From Oligoflexus sp. (lineage in GTDB: Bacteria > Bdellovibrionota_B > Oligoflexia > Oligoflexales > Oligoflexaceae), in contig NZ_DASTAT010000014.1 of NCBI RefSeq assembly GCF_035712445.1, positions 38,954 to 102,953 of the forward strand: a DNA stretch of 64,000 nt, in the 5' to 3' direction. The notes beneath the pieces are model-generated. The model was not told the origin of the DNA. It searched no databases and saw nothing but the letters and a program-made list of their open reading frames with translations. The position numbers and the translations under genes are program-made. Positions within the stretch are counted from its first letter, which is position 1. The number at the start of each line of letters is the position of its first letter. This document shows positions 18,243-27,194 of this stretch, piece after piece.

Positions 18243-18887
18243 CTAGGCGGCCAGATAAAAGAGTACACCCAGATAGTGACAGGCCGAGCCGCCCAGCACG
18301 AAAAGATGCCAGATCGCATGGCTGAAAGGCAGGCTGCGCCATAGGTAGAAGATGGTGCCGATGCTATAGCTGATACCGCCCGAGACCAGCCATGTCAGTT
18401 CTTCTTTGGGCAGTGCGCGCAGAAAGTCGATATGAAAGATCACCAGCCAGCCCATTAATAGATACATAAGAGTCGAAACAAAGCGAAAGCGACCCACCAG
18501 GAAAAACTTGGCGATGATGCCCGCGGTGGCCATGATCCATACGGTGATCGCAATGCTCTGCCCTTCGCCATCACGCCCGATCAGGCAGAAAGGTGTGTAG
18601 GTGCCGGCTATCAGAAGAAAGATGGCGGCATGGTCACAGTACTTCAGCCAGCGCTTGAGTTTCGGCGACTTCGCCGCGTGATAGAGCGTGGATGCCAGAT
18701 AAAGAGCGACCAACGAGCAGCCAAAGACCGCAAGAATCAGCGCCTTGCTCAAGGTCAAGGGCTCAGGATGCCAGGTGAACAGAAGAATGAAGCCGAGGAT
18801 GCTGAGCAAAAGGCCCAGCCCATGACTGATTGTATTCCAGCTTTCTTCAGCTGGCGAAACCAAGTGGGTGGTTTTAGGGGATGACAC
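18243..18887 (-). CDS. hemolysin III / PAQR-family membrane protein
   Basis: The 214-residue protein has seven hydrophobic segments and the family motifs EESWNTISHGLG near the start, LYLASTLYHAAK, YCDHAAIFLLIAGTYTPF and SHAIWHLFVLGGSACHYLG. The conserved His and Asp residues are those proposed to bind zinc in PAQR proteins. Bacterial members influence membrane fluidity homeostasis (TrhA). It is immediately upstream of the 7TM sensor kinase on the same strand, so co-transcription is likely and a joint membrane-stress role is conceivable. Confidence 0.93.
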   Translation of the reverse strand: MSSPKTTHLVSPAEESWNTISHGLGLLLSILGFILLFTWHPEPLTLSKALILAVFGCSLVALYLASTLYHAAKSPKLKRWLKYCDHAAIFLLIAGTYTPFCLIGRDGEGQSIAITVWIMATAGIIAKFFLVGRFRFVSTLMYLLMGWLVIFHIDFLRALPKEELTWLVSGGISYSIGTIFYLWRSLPFSHAIWHLFVLGGSACHYLGVLFYLAA

Positions 18888-19175
18888 CTTGCAAACTCCT
18901 CAATGCGTTGAATTTGCGGATCATGCCGCATTCCAAGTTATTGTAGGCCTTCTTCTCGCTCTCTGCTGTCATAGTTTGGTCATGGATGGGAGCGGATGAA
19001 GCGGTATGTTGGAAAATTTGCGGCATATGCTTCAGTTTTTGCCGCAATACGGTTTCCTGAAACAAAGCCTCGAAGACGGAGCCGCGACAGGGAGGCTTTT
19101 GAGATTTCGGTACGGTCCTTGCTCAATGGAAAGTAAGTTCAGCTGATTATCTGCTAAGACATTTTGGAGAAGATT

Positions 19176-19925
19176 ATGAAACACCTCATTCTTTTGCTCG
19201 GCCTGGGTTTAAACGTTGCTGCTGCGGCTCATGCTGCTCAGAATCAACAGTCTCCGAATCCCATTGAAGTTCCCGCTGAGATCGAGAGAATCTTTATCCC
19301 GCAGGGCTTCGATGATAACGATAACGTGGAGGTCGTCCTTCACGGGAACTTCCCCAACACCTGCTACCAGGTGGGAAATGCGGAAGCCAAAGTCGATGCC
19401 GCATCCCGTACGGTCACAGTCTCGGCGACCAGTTTGAAATATCCTGGCACCTTCTGCATTCAGAGTATCACGCCCTTCATCCAGACTGTGAAACTCGGCA
19501 TTATCCCCGAAGGCGACTATCAGGTGATCTATTCGAAAGACCAGCAGGTGCGCAGCAGTCTGCAGGTCACGCGCCGTAAAACGGAATCCCCGGATGACTA
19601 TCTTTATGCCACCGTGGAAAACGCCTATATCGACGTGAATAGCGAAAGCGGCAAGCAGGCTCTCAAGATGCAGGGTCACTTCCCCTTCTTCTTCATCGGC
19701 TGCATGGTGCTGAAAGACGTTCGTGTTCTGAAAAGCCCCACCGATGTCCTGGTCGTCCAACCGATCGCCGAAATCGTGGAAGATGAAGCGGTATGTGCCA
19801 GCCAGCCCGAAGATCGTGCCTTCGAATACACCAGCGGACTCGCCGAACCTTTCAAAGGGGAAGGCCTCCTGCATGTGCGCACGCTCCATGGGAACTCGCT
19901 CAACCGCTACATAAATATTCAGTAA
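19176..19925 (+). CDS. secreted protein, unknown function
   Basis: The ATG at 19176 has GGAGA 6 bases upstream and starts a signal peptide (MKHLILLLGLGLNVAAAAHA); the longer TTG start would add four residues. The 249-residue mature protein is beta-rich, with paired Ig-like strands (VEVVLHGNFPNTCYQVGNAE, LKYPGTFCIQS, GDYQVIYSKDQQVRSSLQVT) and four cysteines that could form disulfides. It ends near LHVRTLHGNSLNRYINIQ. A strong terminator follows. No family recognised. Confidence 0.7.
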   Translation: MKHLILLLGLGLNVAAAAHAAQNQQSPNPIEVPAEIERIFIPQGFDDNDNVEVVLHGNFPNTCYQVGNAEAKVDAASRTVTVSATSLKYPGTFCIQSITPFIQTVKLGIIPEGDYQVIYSKDQQVRSSLQVTRRKTESPDDYLYATVENAYIDVNSESGKQALKMQGHFPFFFIGCMVLKDVRVLKSPTDVLVVQPIAEIVEDEAVCASQPEDRAFEYTSGLAEPFKGEGLLHVRTLHGNSLNRYINIQ

Positions 19926-19940
19926 TAAGTCCCCCATTCA

Positions 19941-19967
19941 GGGAGGGTCATTCGACCCTCCCTTTCT
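19941..19967 (+). terminator. rho-independent terminator
   Basis: A perfect 9-bp stem, GGGAGGGTC with GACCCTCCC, closes a four-base loop (ATTC) and is followed by TTTCTT. It ends the single-gene transcript of the secreted protein. Confidence 0.87.
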
Positions 19968-20117
19968 TGCGTCAAATGCCCCAAACTGCTGTAAATAATC
20001 ACGCACCTCGACCTATCTCCATCTCCAACTATCTAAAATTAAAGATAAAAAAGGCATGGGTATTGGCTGGTATGTTTCTTGTTAAAGGGAAGATTGTGAA
20101 TAGGAGCACACAACGCC

Positions 20118-21587
20118 ATGTCCACGAACCCCAAAGCCAAACTGCCCCGTAATGCCCTCAATGGAACCCGCGTCCTCATTATTGATGACGAGGAAATGCT
20201 CGCCTGGAGTATTGAAACGGAATTGAAAGCCAACGGTGCTGATGTTCTGTCCTGCAACTCCTTGCGTACGGCTCTGGAAAATTTTCAAGGCTTCAGTCCG
20301 GATCTCGCCATCTGCGATCTGCGGCTTCCGGATGGCAGCGGCATGGAGCTCTTAAAGAAATGGCGGGTTGAAAAGCCGGATATGCCCATCATTCTCATCA
20401 CCGCGCACGGAGCGGTGGAATCCGCGGTCGATGCGCTGCGTTTTGGAGCCTTCGATTACCTGCAAAAACCTTTCGATATGAAGGCGCTGGTGGCCGCCGC
20501 CAACCGCGGTGCGGAACTTTCTTCTTTGCGGCAGAAGGTCAGCCAACTGACCGGCCATGAGGTGGCCCGTGAACCGATCCGCATGATCGGGGATTCGCCG
20601 GCCATGAAACGCATCAGGGAGCAGCTGGAACGCGTGGCCAGATCCCGCTCCAGCACTGTCCTGATCCTGGGTGAGAGCGGAACGGGCAAGGAACTCGCAG
20701 CCCGCGCTATTCATGAATGGTCCGAGCGCGCCAATAGCCCCTTTGTCGAAATCAACTGCGCGAGCATTCCGGAAAGCCTTCTGGAAAGTGAACTCTTCGG
20801 TTATGAAAAAGGGGCCTTCACCGATGCCCGCGATCGCAAGCTCGGTCTCTTCGAGTTGGCCCAGAACGGAACCATCTTCCTGGATGAAATCGGTGAAATG
20901 CCGATGAAGCTGCAGACCAAGCTTCTCCGCGCGCTGGAATATCGGCGCTTCAAAAGACTCGGCGGAACCAAGGACATCAGCTTCTCGGCCCGCATCGTGG
21001 CGGCCACCAACCGGAATCTTCTGGAAGAAATCCAAAATAAAAATTTCCGCAGCGATCTTTACTATCGACTGTCGGCCTTGCCCGTTTACCTTCCGCCCCT
21101 TCGCGAAAGAATGGAAGATCTGGACGCCCTCGCAGATTTCTTTGTGCAGCGCGTGGCCGGGGAACTCGGTGCCGAGACTCCGCGCTTGACCGCAGCGGCG
21201 CGGGAGAAACTGCGTTCGCATGCATGGCCCGGCAATATGCGGGAACTGAAAAACGTGCTGGAGCGCGCCATCGTTTTCTATGGCACGCCCGAATTGGAAT
21301 CACAGCAGATTGAACTCGATACCTATATCGAGCCGAGTCCCACGCCTTCCCTTCAGGCGCAATCCCCGATCGCGATCAACGGGGCCCAGGGCCGTTCGAA
21401 TTATTCCGCGCAGCATCCTATGATCCTGCCGGAAAAAGGCATCAACCTGGAAGATCTGGAACGCGACCTGCTGCTGCAGGCCATGGAACAGACTCATAAT
21501 AATCAAACGAAGGCCGCTGACCTCCTGGGCATCTCGCGACACACATTCCGCTATCGTTTGGAAAAGCACGGCATCATCAAACCCTGA
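20118..21587 (+). CDS. NtrC-family sigma-54-dependent response regulator
   Basis: A 489-residue three-domain regulator. The receiver domain holds the acidic pair at 23-25 (IIDDEE), phospho-Asp67 in AICDLRLPDGSG and the switch Lys in DYLQKPF. The AAA+ domain has Walker A GESGTGKE at about 185-192, the sigma-54-contacting GYEKGAFTDA loop at about 228-237, and Walker B GTIFLDEIGE at about 251-260. The Fis-type helix-turn-helix is at the end (NNQTKAADLLGISRHTFRYR). It activates sigma-54 promoters after phosphorylation. No partner kinase is encoded next to it; the 7TM Hpt kinase 2 kb upstream is on the other strand. The cbb3 genes follow after one divergent gene. Confidence 0.96.
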   Translation: MSTNPKAKLPRNALNGTRVLIIDDEEMLAWSIETELKANGADVLSCNSLRTALENFQGFSPDLAICDLRLPDGSGMELLKKWRVEKPDMPIILITAHGAVESAVDALRFGAFDYLQKPFDMKALVAAANRGAELSSLRQKVSQLTGHEVAREPIRMIGDSPAMKRIREQLERVARSRSSTVLILGESGTGKELAARAIHEWSERANSPFVEINCASIPESLLESELFGYEKGAFTDARDRKLGLFELAQNGTIFLDEIGEMPMKLQTKLLRALEYRRFKRLGGTKDISFSARIVAATNRNLLEEIQNKNFRSDLYYRLSALPVYLPPLRERMEDLDALADFFVQRVAGELGAETPRLTAAAREKLRSHAWPGNMRELKNVLERAIVFYGTPELESQQIELDTYIEPSPTPSLQAQSPIAINGAQGRSNYSAQHPMILPEKGINLEDLERDLLLQAMEQTHNNQTKAADLLGISRHTFRYRLEKHGIIKP

Positions 21588-21596
21588 CGAACGGAT

Positions 21597-22307
21597 TTAA
21601 AGCGTTCGCCAGATGGTGACAAGACCAGCCAGAGCCAGAAGACCCCGACCGGCGAGCATGAAGGCTCGGGTCGGGACGATCTTGGCCATGACTGCTGGCA
21701 TGGTGGCTGTTGTCAGCATAACGGGCAAAGTCCCGAGAAAGAAGGCCAGCATGGTCAGGCCACCGGCCACAGGATGCCCGGTGCCAGCACTGGCCAGCAA
21801 AAGAGGATGCAGGGTCATGCAGGGCATGAAGATGGTCACGAGGCCCAAAACGAAGGCCTGCAGACTCGCGGAACGCGTCGGAAGAAATTTTCGCAGACCT
21901 GGCATCCAGAGTGGGGCAAGATTGGGTGTGAAACGTTGCCAGGGGATAAAAGGAAAGAGGGCCCAGATGATGAGCCAGAGTCCAGCAAGCCGGGTCAGGA
22001 TCTGCCCCCAGGCCAGGGATCTTTGCGCGATCTGCGCGGAGAATGCGCCCAGGATAAGGCCAGCACCGACGTATGACAGGCAGCGGCCAAGGTTATAGAG
22101 CAGGCTCGCCGTCCACGAAGGACGATCACGGCGGGCAAGGATGGAGCAAGCCAGGGGGCCACACATCCCGGCACAATGCCAGGAGACGAGGAAGCTGTAG
22201 GAAAAGATCGCGGCAAAGCCCGCCAGCTGCAGTGGATCCACGGACGATAACGAAAACGTATTCATCATATGATGGTGATGTTCATGACCCAGATGTTCCA
22301 GACCCAT
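21597..22307 (-). CDS. TauE/SafE (DsbD_2-like) membrane protein linked to cbb3 assembly
   Basis: The start at 22307 has AGGAG 7 bases upstream and gives a His-rich N-terminus, MGLEHLGHEHHHHMM; starting at 22268 would remove it. The 236-residue protein has six or seven hydrophobic segments and the motif SWHCAGMCGPLACS in the first, with a second FMPCMTLHP. This H-C-x-GMCGP pattern is typical of the sulfite-exporter-like proteins found beside ccoGHIS genes, and a role in copper handling for the oxidase is likely. It is divergent from ccoI, with annotated starts overlapping by 39 bases, so one of the two starts may be misplaced. Confidence 0.85.
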   Translation of the reverse strand: MGLEHLGHEHHHHMMNTFSLSSVDPLQLAGFAAIFSYSFLVSWHCAGMCGPLACSILARRDRPSWTASLLYNLGRCLSYVGAGLILGAFSAQIAQRSLAWGQILTRLAGLWLIIWALFPFIPWQRFTPNLAPLWMPGLRKFLPTRSASLQAFVLGLVTIFMPCMTLHPLLLASAGTGHPVAGGLTMLAFFLGTLPVMLTTATMPAVMAKIVPTRAFMLAGRGLLALAGLVTIWRTL

Positions 22308-24695
22308 ACTCTTACTCCTGTGGCCGATGCGGTGCCCACGCAACGCACCTGTCGCCACTGTCAAAGCAAACTTGATGCACAGCTGGCGGATGAATTCTGC
22401 TGTCACGGCTGCCGCTCTGCTTATGAACTCATCGAAAGTTTTGAGTTAAAGCGTTTTTACGAAATTGTACAGGAAAACCGTGACACCCTCAGACCCGCTG
22501 GTCCGCAAAAGCTGGATTATCGCCTCTTCGATGCTGCGGAATTCCAGGAAGGCTTTGTCGAAAAGAGCAAAGCCGGGCAGCAAACCGCGCACTTTTATTT
22601 GGAAAACATGAGCTGCTATGCCTGCGTGTGGGTCTGTGAGCAGGTGACCAAACAGATCGACCCCGAGGCCAGCCTGTCCATTAATCTTTCCAGCGGCGAG
22701 GCGACCCTCGATTTCAAGGCTTCCAAGGTGGCTTTGTCGGAATTTTTGTCCCGCTTTGAAACCATGGGCTTTCCCGTCAGTCCCAACAGCGATTATCAGC
22801 AGGATGAAAAGCAGGAGATCGCCCGCATCGGCGTGGCGCTTTTCTGCGTGATGAACATCATGATGCTGGCGTTCCCTGAATATCTGGGCGCAGAATCCCT
22901 CGAAAATCATTTCCGCGATCTTTTCCGCTGGATATCCACGGTCCTGGCCGCGCTCAGCGTTTTCTATTCGGGCTGGCCTTTCATTCGCGGCGCCCTGACG
23001 AGTCTACGCCGCGGGCAGCTGCATCTGGATCTGCCCATTGGCCTTGCGATCGTAGTCTGCTTTTTCTATAGCCTCGTTCACACCTGGCAGGGGCACCCGC
23101 ATGTTTATTACGATTCAACGGCGGCGGTGGTGGCCCTTCTCCTCATTGGTCGCTGGGCCCAGGGCAAGGCTCTGCGCCGCATCATGCGGGAAAAATCCAA
23201 GTACTTCGCAAGCGAAGCCCGCTTTGTCCGCGTTCTGAAGGACAGCGGCGATGAAGCCATAACACCGCTGGCGTCCGTGGAAAGCGGTCAAACCCTGAAA
23301 GTTCTGGCCGGCGAAGTCGTGCCCCTGCGCGCGGAACTCGTGAGCGACTGTGCGGAAATGAATCGCAGTCTTCTGACAGGCGAAGCGGATTGGGTTTCGG
23401 TGCATAAGGGTCAGACTTTGGAAGCGGGTTCCATGAACGGCGGGCAGCCGATCATCATCCGCAGCCTGGAAACAGGACTGCAGAGCTTTCTTCTGCGTCT
23501 TCAGAATGCGGCTCAGACTCTTTATCAACACAAAGGGGGATTTGCTGCTCTTTCGGAAAGCATGGCGAAGGCCTTCGTCATCTTTGTTCTGACCATGGCC
23601 TTTGGATCCCTCGCATGGCATTGGGAGGCGTCCAGCGAGCGCGCCATCACACGTTTTGCCACCGTGCTCCTGATCGCCTGCCCCTGTATCTTTGGATTTG
23701 GCGCGCCCATGGTTCTCTCGCGCGCGCTGCTCCTGGGTCTGCAGCGTGGGGTGCTGTTTCGCTCGCAGAATGCCCTGGAACGTCTGGCCCTGGTCCAGAA
23801 TTTTTTCTTTGATAAAACCGGCACCCTGACAGAAGATGACAGCAAAGTAAGCGAAGCCCAATGGAACGAGATACAGCTGAAAGCTCTATCCATACCCGAG
23901 GAGGACCTTCTGGAGCTGTTCAGAAAGCTGCCGGACTTTTCCGCCCATCATAGTTTGGCCGCGCTGGCGGCATTTGCCGGACCAGGGCCTTCGAGTCGCG
24001 AAAGCATCAAGGCCGTGCGCGAGGTTTTTGGTCAGGGCATCTCCCTTGTTTGGCGCGGCGCGGAAGTTCGGATCGGTCGCTACGGCTTTTGCTTTCAGGA
24101 ACCGCCGCGTGATGAACAGGCCTTGGAATATTCCTATGTAAGCAGGGATCGAAAGAGTCTCCTTCGATTCCGCCTTCAGGATCAACTGAGACCCGATTCC
24201 CGCGCAGCCGTTCACAGCCTCCTCATGTCGAAGCGGAATGTTTTCATGCTCACCGGCGACTCGCTCGATAGGGCGCAGGCCGTGGGCCATGAGCTGGGTC
24301 TGGACAAAGATCATGTGGTCGCGCGATTGAGCCCGAATGAGAAACTTGGCCGAATAGCGGACAAAAAACGCAACGCCATGGTGGGCAATGGAATCAACGA
24401 TACGTTGGCGATGGCGCAGGTCGAAATCGGGATCGCTGTTGCGAATGCTACAGAATCCCTGCGCGAAAAAGCGGATATTGCGCTGCTTGCGCCGGGACTG
24501 GATCCTCTCATGCGCGCAATTGAATTGTCATCCGCCACAAGACGGGCATTACAAAGGTGTTTTGGATTTGCGCTGTTTTTTAATCTGATAGGAATGAGCC
24601 TTGCTATAAGCGGGTGGGCGACGCCCGTATTGGGCGCTATTTTGATGCCCATCAGTTCCTTTTCCATCTTTGCCATCGCCCGCCGCTGGCATTAG
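22269..24695 (+). CDS. ccoI: CcoI/FixI-type copper P-type ATPase
   Basis: Up to 808 residues; the true start may be a later Met, since no ribosome site precedes 22269. An N-terminal cysteine cluster (CRHCQ, CCHGC) is followed by an HMA-like domain with NMSCYACVWVC (Cys116, Cys119). The membrane CPC motif reads ACPCIFGFGAP (471-473). The phosphorylation site is DKTGTL (Asp515), with LLTGE at about 369-372 and MLTGDS at about 660-665. Two deviations stand out: the hinge reads VGNGINDTLAMA instead of GDGxND, and the nucleotide-domain HP motif reads AHHS. Position before ccoS and ccoNO supports copper export for CuB-centre assembly. It is the first gene of the operon. Confidence 0.9.
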   Translation: MMVMFMTQMFQTHTLTPVADAVPTQRTCRHCQSKLDAQLADEFCCHGCRSAYELIESFELKRFYEIVQENRDTLRPAGPQKLDYRLFDAAEFQEGFVEKSKAGQQTAHFYLENMSCYACVWVCEQVTKQIDPEASLSINLSSGEATLDFKASKVALSEFLSRFETMGFPVSPNSDYQQDEKQEIARIGVALFCVMNIMMLAFPEYLGAESLENHFRDLFRWISTVLAALSVFYSGWPFIRGALTSLRRGQLHLDLPIGLAIVVCFFYSLVHTWQGHPHVYYDSTAAVVALLLIGRWAQGKALRRIMREKSKYFASEARFVRVLKDSGDEAITPLASVESGQTLKVLAGEVVPLRAELVSDCAEMNRSLLTGEADWVSVHKGQTLEAGSMNGGQPIIIRSLETGLQSFLLRLQNAAQTLYQHKGGFAALSESMAKAFVIFVLTMAFGSLAWHWEASSERAITRFATVLLIACPCIFGFGAPMVLSRALLLGLQRGVLFRSQNALERLALVQNFFFDKTGTLTEDDSKVSEAQWNEIQLKALSIPEEDLLELFRKLPDFSAHHSLAALAAFAGPGPSSRESIKAVREVFGQGISLVWRGAEVRIGRYGFCFQEPPRDEQALEYSYVSRDRKSLLRFRLQDQLRPDSRAAVHSLLMSKRNVFMLTGDSLDRAQAVGHELGLDKDHVVARLSPNEKLGRIADKKRNAMVGNGINDTLAMAQVEIGIAVANATESLREKADIALLAPGLDPLMRAIELSSATRRALQRCFGFALFFNLIGMSLAISGWATPVLGAILMPISSFSIFAIARRWH

Positions 24696-24705
24696 GAGTT
24701 CGCTT

Positions 24706-24861
24706 TTGGAAGTCCTCTATGTCTTGATCGCCTTGAGTTTCGCCATGGCCGGCGTCGGCCTTCTGGCCTTTCTTTGGGCCAATGCATCAGGGCAGTTTCG
24801 GGACCTGAAAGGTCCCGCTGAGAAGATCCTTTTTGAAGATCAGGATAGTCATAAGTCTTGA
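24706..24861 (+). CDS. ccoS: CcoS, cbb3 oxidase assembly protein
   Basis: A 51-residue protein that starts at TTG, with AGGAG 7 bases upstream. It has one membrane segment (LEVLYVLIALSFAMAGVGLL) followed by the family signature FLWANASGQFRDLKGPAEKI and ILFEDQD. CcoS is needed for cofactor insertion into cbb3 oxidase. It begins 10 bases after the ccoI stop and ends 37 bases before the start of ccoNO. The longer ATG frame inside ccoI is a read-in and is not used. Confidence 0.93.
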   Translation: MEVLYVLIALSFAMAGVGLLAFLWANASGQFRDLKGPAEKILFEDQDSHKS

Positions 24862-24898
24862 TCTTCATTTTTCCCGTCACGCAAGAGAGGAGTCAGCT

Positions 24899-27019
24899 TT
24901 GGTCCAGTCTAAGAGGGAAGTGGTAACGTACGACGATAAGATTGCGGCCTGGTTTTTGGCAGCCACTCTCATGTGGGGCATAGTCGGTATGCTCGTGGGT
25001 GTGTGGGCGGCCTTGGAGCTGGCCTTCTGGCCTGCCAACGGTGGAGTTTCCTTTCTCACTTTCGGACGCATCCGCCCCATTCATACCGATGCGATGATTT
25101 TTGCGTTCGCCGGTAATGCCTTCTTCTCGGGCATGTATTACTCCCTGCAAAGACTTTGCAAGGTTCGCCTGTGGTCGGATCTTCTATCCCGTATTCACTT
25201 CTGGGGCTGGCAGTTCATTATTCTGGCCGCCGCCGTGACCCTGGCTTTGGGCTACACCCAAGGCAAGGAATATGCGGAAATGGAATGGCCTTTGGATATC
25301 CTGATCGCCGTGATCTGGATCGTCATGACCGTCAACGTTTTCGGAACCCTCGCGATCCGCCGCGTCAAACATCTTTATGTGGCCATCTGGTTCTTCATCG
25401 CCTCGATCCTGACCATCGCCATGCTGCACGTGGTCAACGCCCTCTCCATTCCTGTGTCCTTCATGAAGAGCTATTCGCTCTATGCCGGTGTCCAGGATGC
25501 CTTGGTTCAGTGGTGGTACGGGCATAACGCGGTGGGCTTTCTCTTGACCACGCCCTTCCTCGGCCTGATGTATTACTTCATTCCTAAAACAGTCAACCGT
25601 CCGATCTATTCCTATCGCCTTTCCATCCTTCACTTCTGGTCGCTGATCTTCATCTATATCTGGGCCGGTCCTCACCATCTCCTTTATACCTCGCTCCCTG
25701 AATGGGCGCAGTCGCTCGGCATGGTCTTCAGCCTGATGCTGATCGCTCCCAGCTGGGGCGGCATGATCAACGGACTTCTGACCATGCGCGGCGCGTGGAA
25801 TCGCGTGCGGGACGAACCCATCCTGAAGTTCTTCGTCCTGGCTCTGACCTTCTACGGTATGGCCACGCTCGAAGGCCCTCTGATGTCGATCAAGTCGGTG
25901 AACCTGATTTCCCACTACACCGACTGGACCATTGCGCACGTGCATGGCGGTGCTCTCGGTTGGGTCGGCGGCTTTGTCTTCGCCATGGCCTATTACATGG
26001 TGCCCAAAATCTGGGGCAAGCCTCTTTATAGCAAGTCGATGGCCAACAACCACTTCTGGATCGCGACCATCGGTATCCTCCTTTATATCTCGTCGATGTA
26101 TGCTGCGGGTTTCACGCAGGCCCTCATGTGGTTCGCGACCAACGATGATGGTCTTCTGAAATATCCGCAGTTCATTGAAACCGTGGTGGCCATGAAGCCG
26201 CTCTATTGGACCCGTATGGTGGGGGGGACGATCTACCTCCTCGGCGCCATCATGTGTGCCTATAACCTTTGGAAGACAGCGAAGTCAGGCAAGCTGGTGG
26301 ATGAAACCGCAGAGATCGTGGACGAACGTCACGGCGAAGCGAAGACCATTCACGAGAAGATGGAAGGTCACGCCGTTGCTCTGTCTGTTGGGGCTCTGAT
26401 CGTCGTCGTCATCGGCGGCATCATCGAATTCGTTCCGGCCTTCATGATGGAAATCAAAGCGCCGATGGTGACAGCCCGTCCTTACACGCCGCTGGAATTG
26501 CAAGGCCGTGACATCTATGTGCGGGAAGGCTGCTACAACTGCCATAGTCAGCAGATCCGCACCTTCGCCAAGGAAGAAATGCGTTACGGTCCTGCCTCCA
26601 CCGCCGCGGAGTTCGTTTATGACTATCCGTTCCAGTGGGGTAGCAAGCGGACCGGCCCTGACCTGCAGCGTCTGGGCGGAAAATATCCGGACCTCTGGCA
26701 TTACCGTCACATGCTCGACCCGCGCAGCACCTCGCCCGGTTCGATCATGCCCGCGTATCCCTGGCTTTACGATACCAACGTGAACGTCGATGAGCTGGGG
26801 CCCAAATTGAATGCGCTGAATGCTTTGGGCGTACCTTACGAAGAAGCCACGAAGAAAGATCCGGTCTCGGCCTATAAGCAGCAGGCGCAGACCATCACCG
26901 AAAGCCTCGCCAAGGATGGTGTGACGGTTGTTCCCGAAGCGGAGATCGTCGCTCTGATCGCTTACATGCAAAAACTCGGTCGCGATTACAACAAGGATGC
27001 GAAGGAGGCCAGCCGATGA
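24899..27019 (+). CDS. ccoNO: CcoN-CcoO fusion, cbb3 oxidase subunits I and II
   Basis: A 706-residue fusion. TTG at 24899 is chosen because AGGAG lies 6 bases upstream; the longer frame overlaps ccoS. The first 480 residues are CcoN with about 12 membrane helices, the low-spin haem ligand region IRPIHTDAMIFAFAG (His about 61), the CuB region WWYGHNAVGFLLTTP, AGPHHLLYT, and the haem b3/b helix HYTDWTIAHVHGGALGW. A junction of about 40 charged residues leads into CcoO: one helix (SVGALIVVVIGGIIEFVPAF) and one c-type haem site GCYNCHSQQIR near residue 544, with a distal Met candidate in SIMPAYPWL. This is the catalytic core for O2 reduction at low oxygen. Its stop overlaps the ccoQ start. Confidence 0.95.
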   Translation: MVQSKREVVTYDDKIAAWFLAATLMWGIVGMLVGVWAALELAFWPANGGVSFLTFGRIRPIHTDAMIFAFAGNAFFSGMYYSLQRLCKVRLWSDLLSRIHFWGWQFIILAAAVTLALGYTQGKEYAEMEWPLDILIAVIWIVMTVNVFGTLAIRRVKHLYVAIWFFIASILTIAMLHVVNALSIPVSFMKSYSLYAGVQDALVQWWYGHNAVGFLLTTPFLGLMYYFIPKTVNRPIYSYRLSILHFWSLIFIYIWAGPHHLLYTSLPEWAQSLGMVFSLMLIAPSWGGMINGLLTMRGAWNRVRDEPILKFFVLALTFYGMATLEGPLMSIKSVNLISHYTDWTIAHVHGGALGWVGGFVFAMAYYMVPKIWGKPLYSKSMANNHFWIATIGILLYISSMYAAGFTQALMWFATNDDGLLKYPQFIETVVAMKPLYWTRMVGGTIYLLGAIMCAYNLWKTAKSGKLVDETAEIVDERHGEAKTIHEKMEGHAVALSVGALIVVVIGGIIEFVPAFMMEIKAPMVTARPYTPLELQGRDIYVREGCYNCHSQQIRTFAKEEMRYGPASTAAEFVYDYPFQWGSKRTGPDLQRLGGKYPDLWHYRHMLDPRSTSPGSIMPAYPWLYDTNVNVDELGPKLNALNALGVPYEEATKKDPVSAYKQQAQTITESLAKDGVTVVPEAEIVALIAYMQKLGRDYNKDAKEASR

Positions 27020-27189
27020 ACATGAGTCTTGTGAAGACGGTCCTGGGCCAGTCGAATGTCGTCTGGTTTCAGCTCGGAGCCTTTCTGGCCTTCATGCTCC
27101 TTTTTATCGGAGTCTGCCTTTGGGTCTATCTGCCGGGCGCGAAAGCTTACTATGAAAAGATTGCCATCGACGTGGTCAAGGGAGAATAA
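27016..27189 (+). CDS. ccoQ: CcoQ-like small cbb3 subunit
   Basis: A 57-residue protein whose ATG overlaps the ccoNO stop (ATGA), with AGGAGG about 6 bases upstream. It has one membrane helix (QLGAFLAFMLLFIGVCLWVY) followed by LPGAKAYYEKIA. Size, topology and position between ccoO and ccoP match CcoQ, which stabilises the complex. Sequence conservation in this subunit is low, so the call rests mainly on context. Confidence 0.85.
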   Translation: MNMSLVKTVLGQSNVVWFQLGAFLAFMLLFIGVCLWVYLPGAKAYYEKIAIDVVKGE

Positions 27190-27194
27190 AGAGC

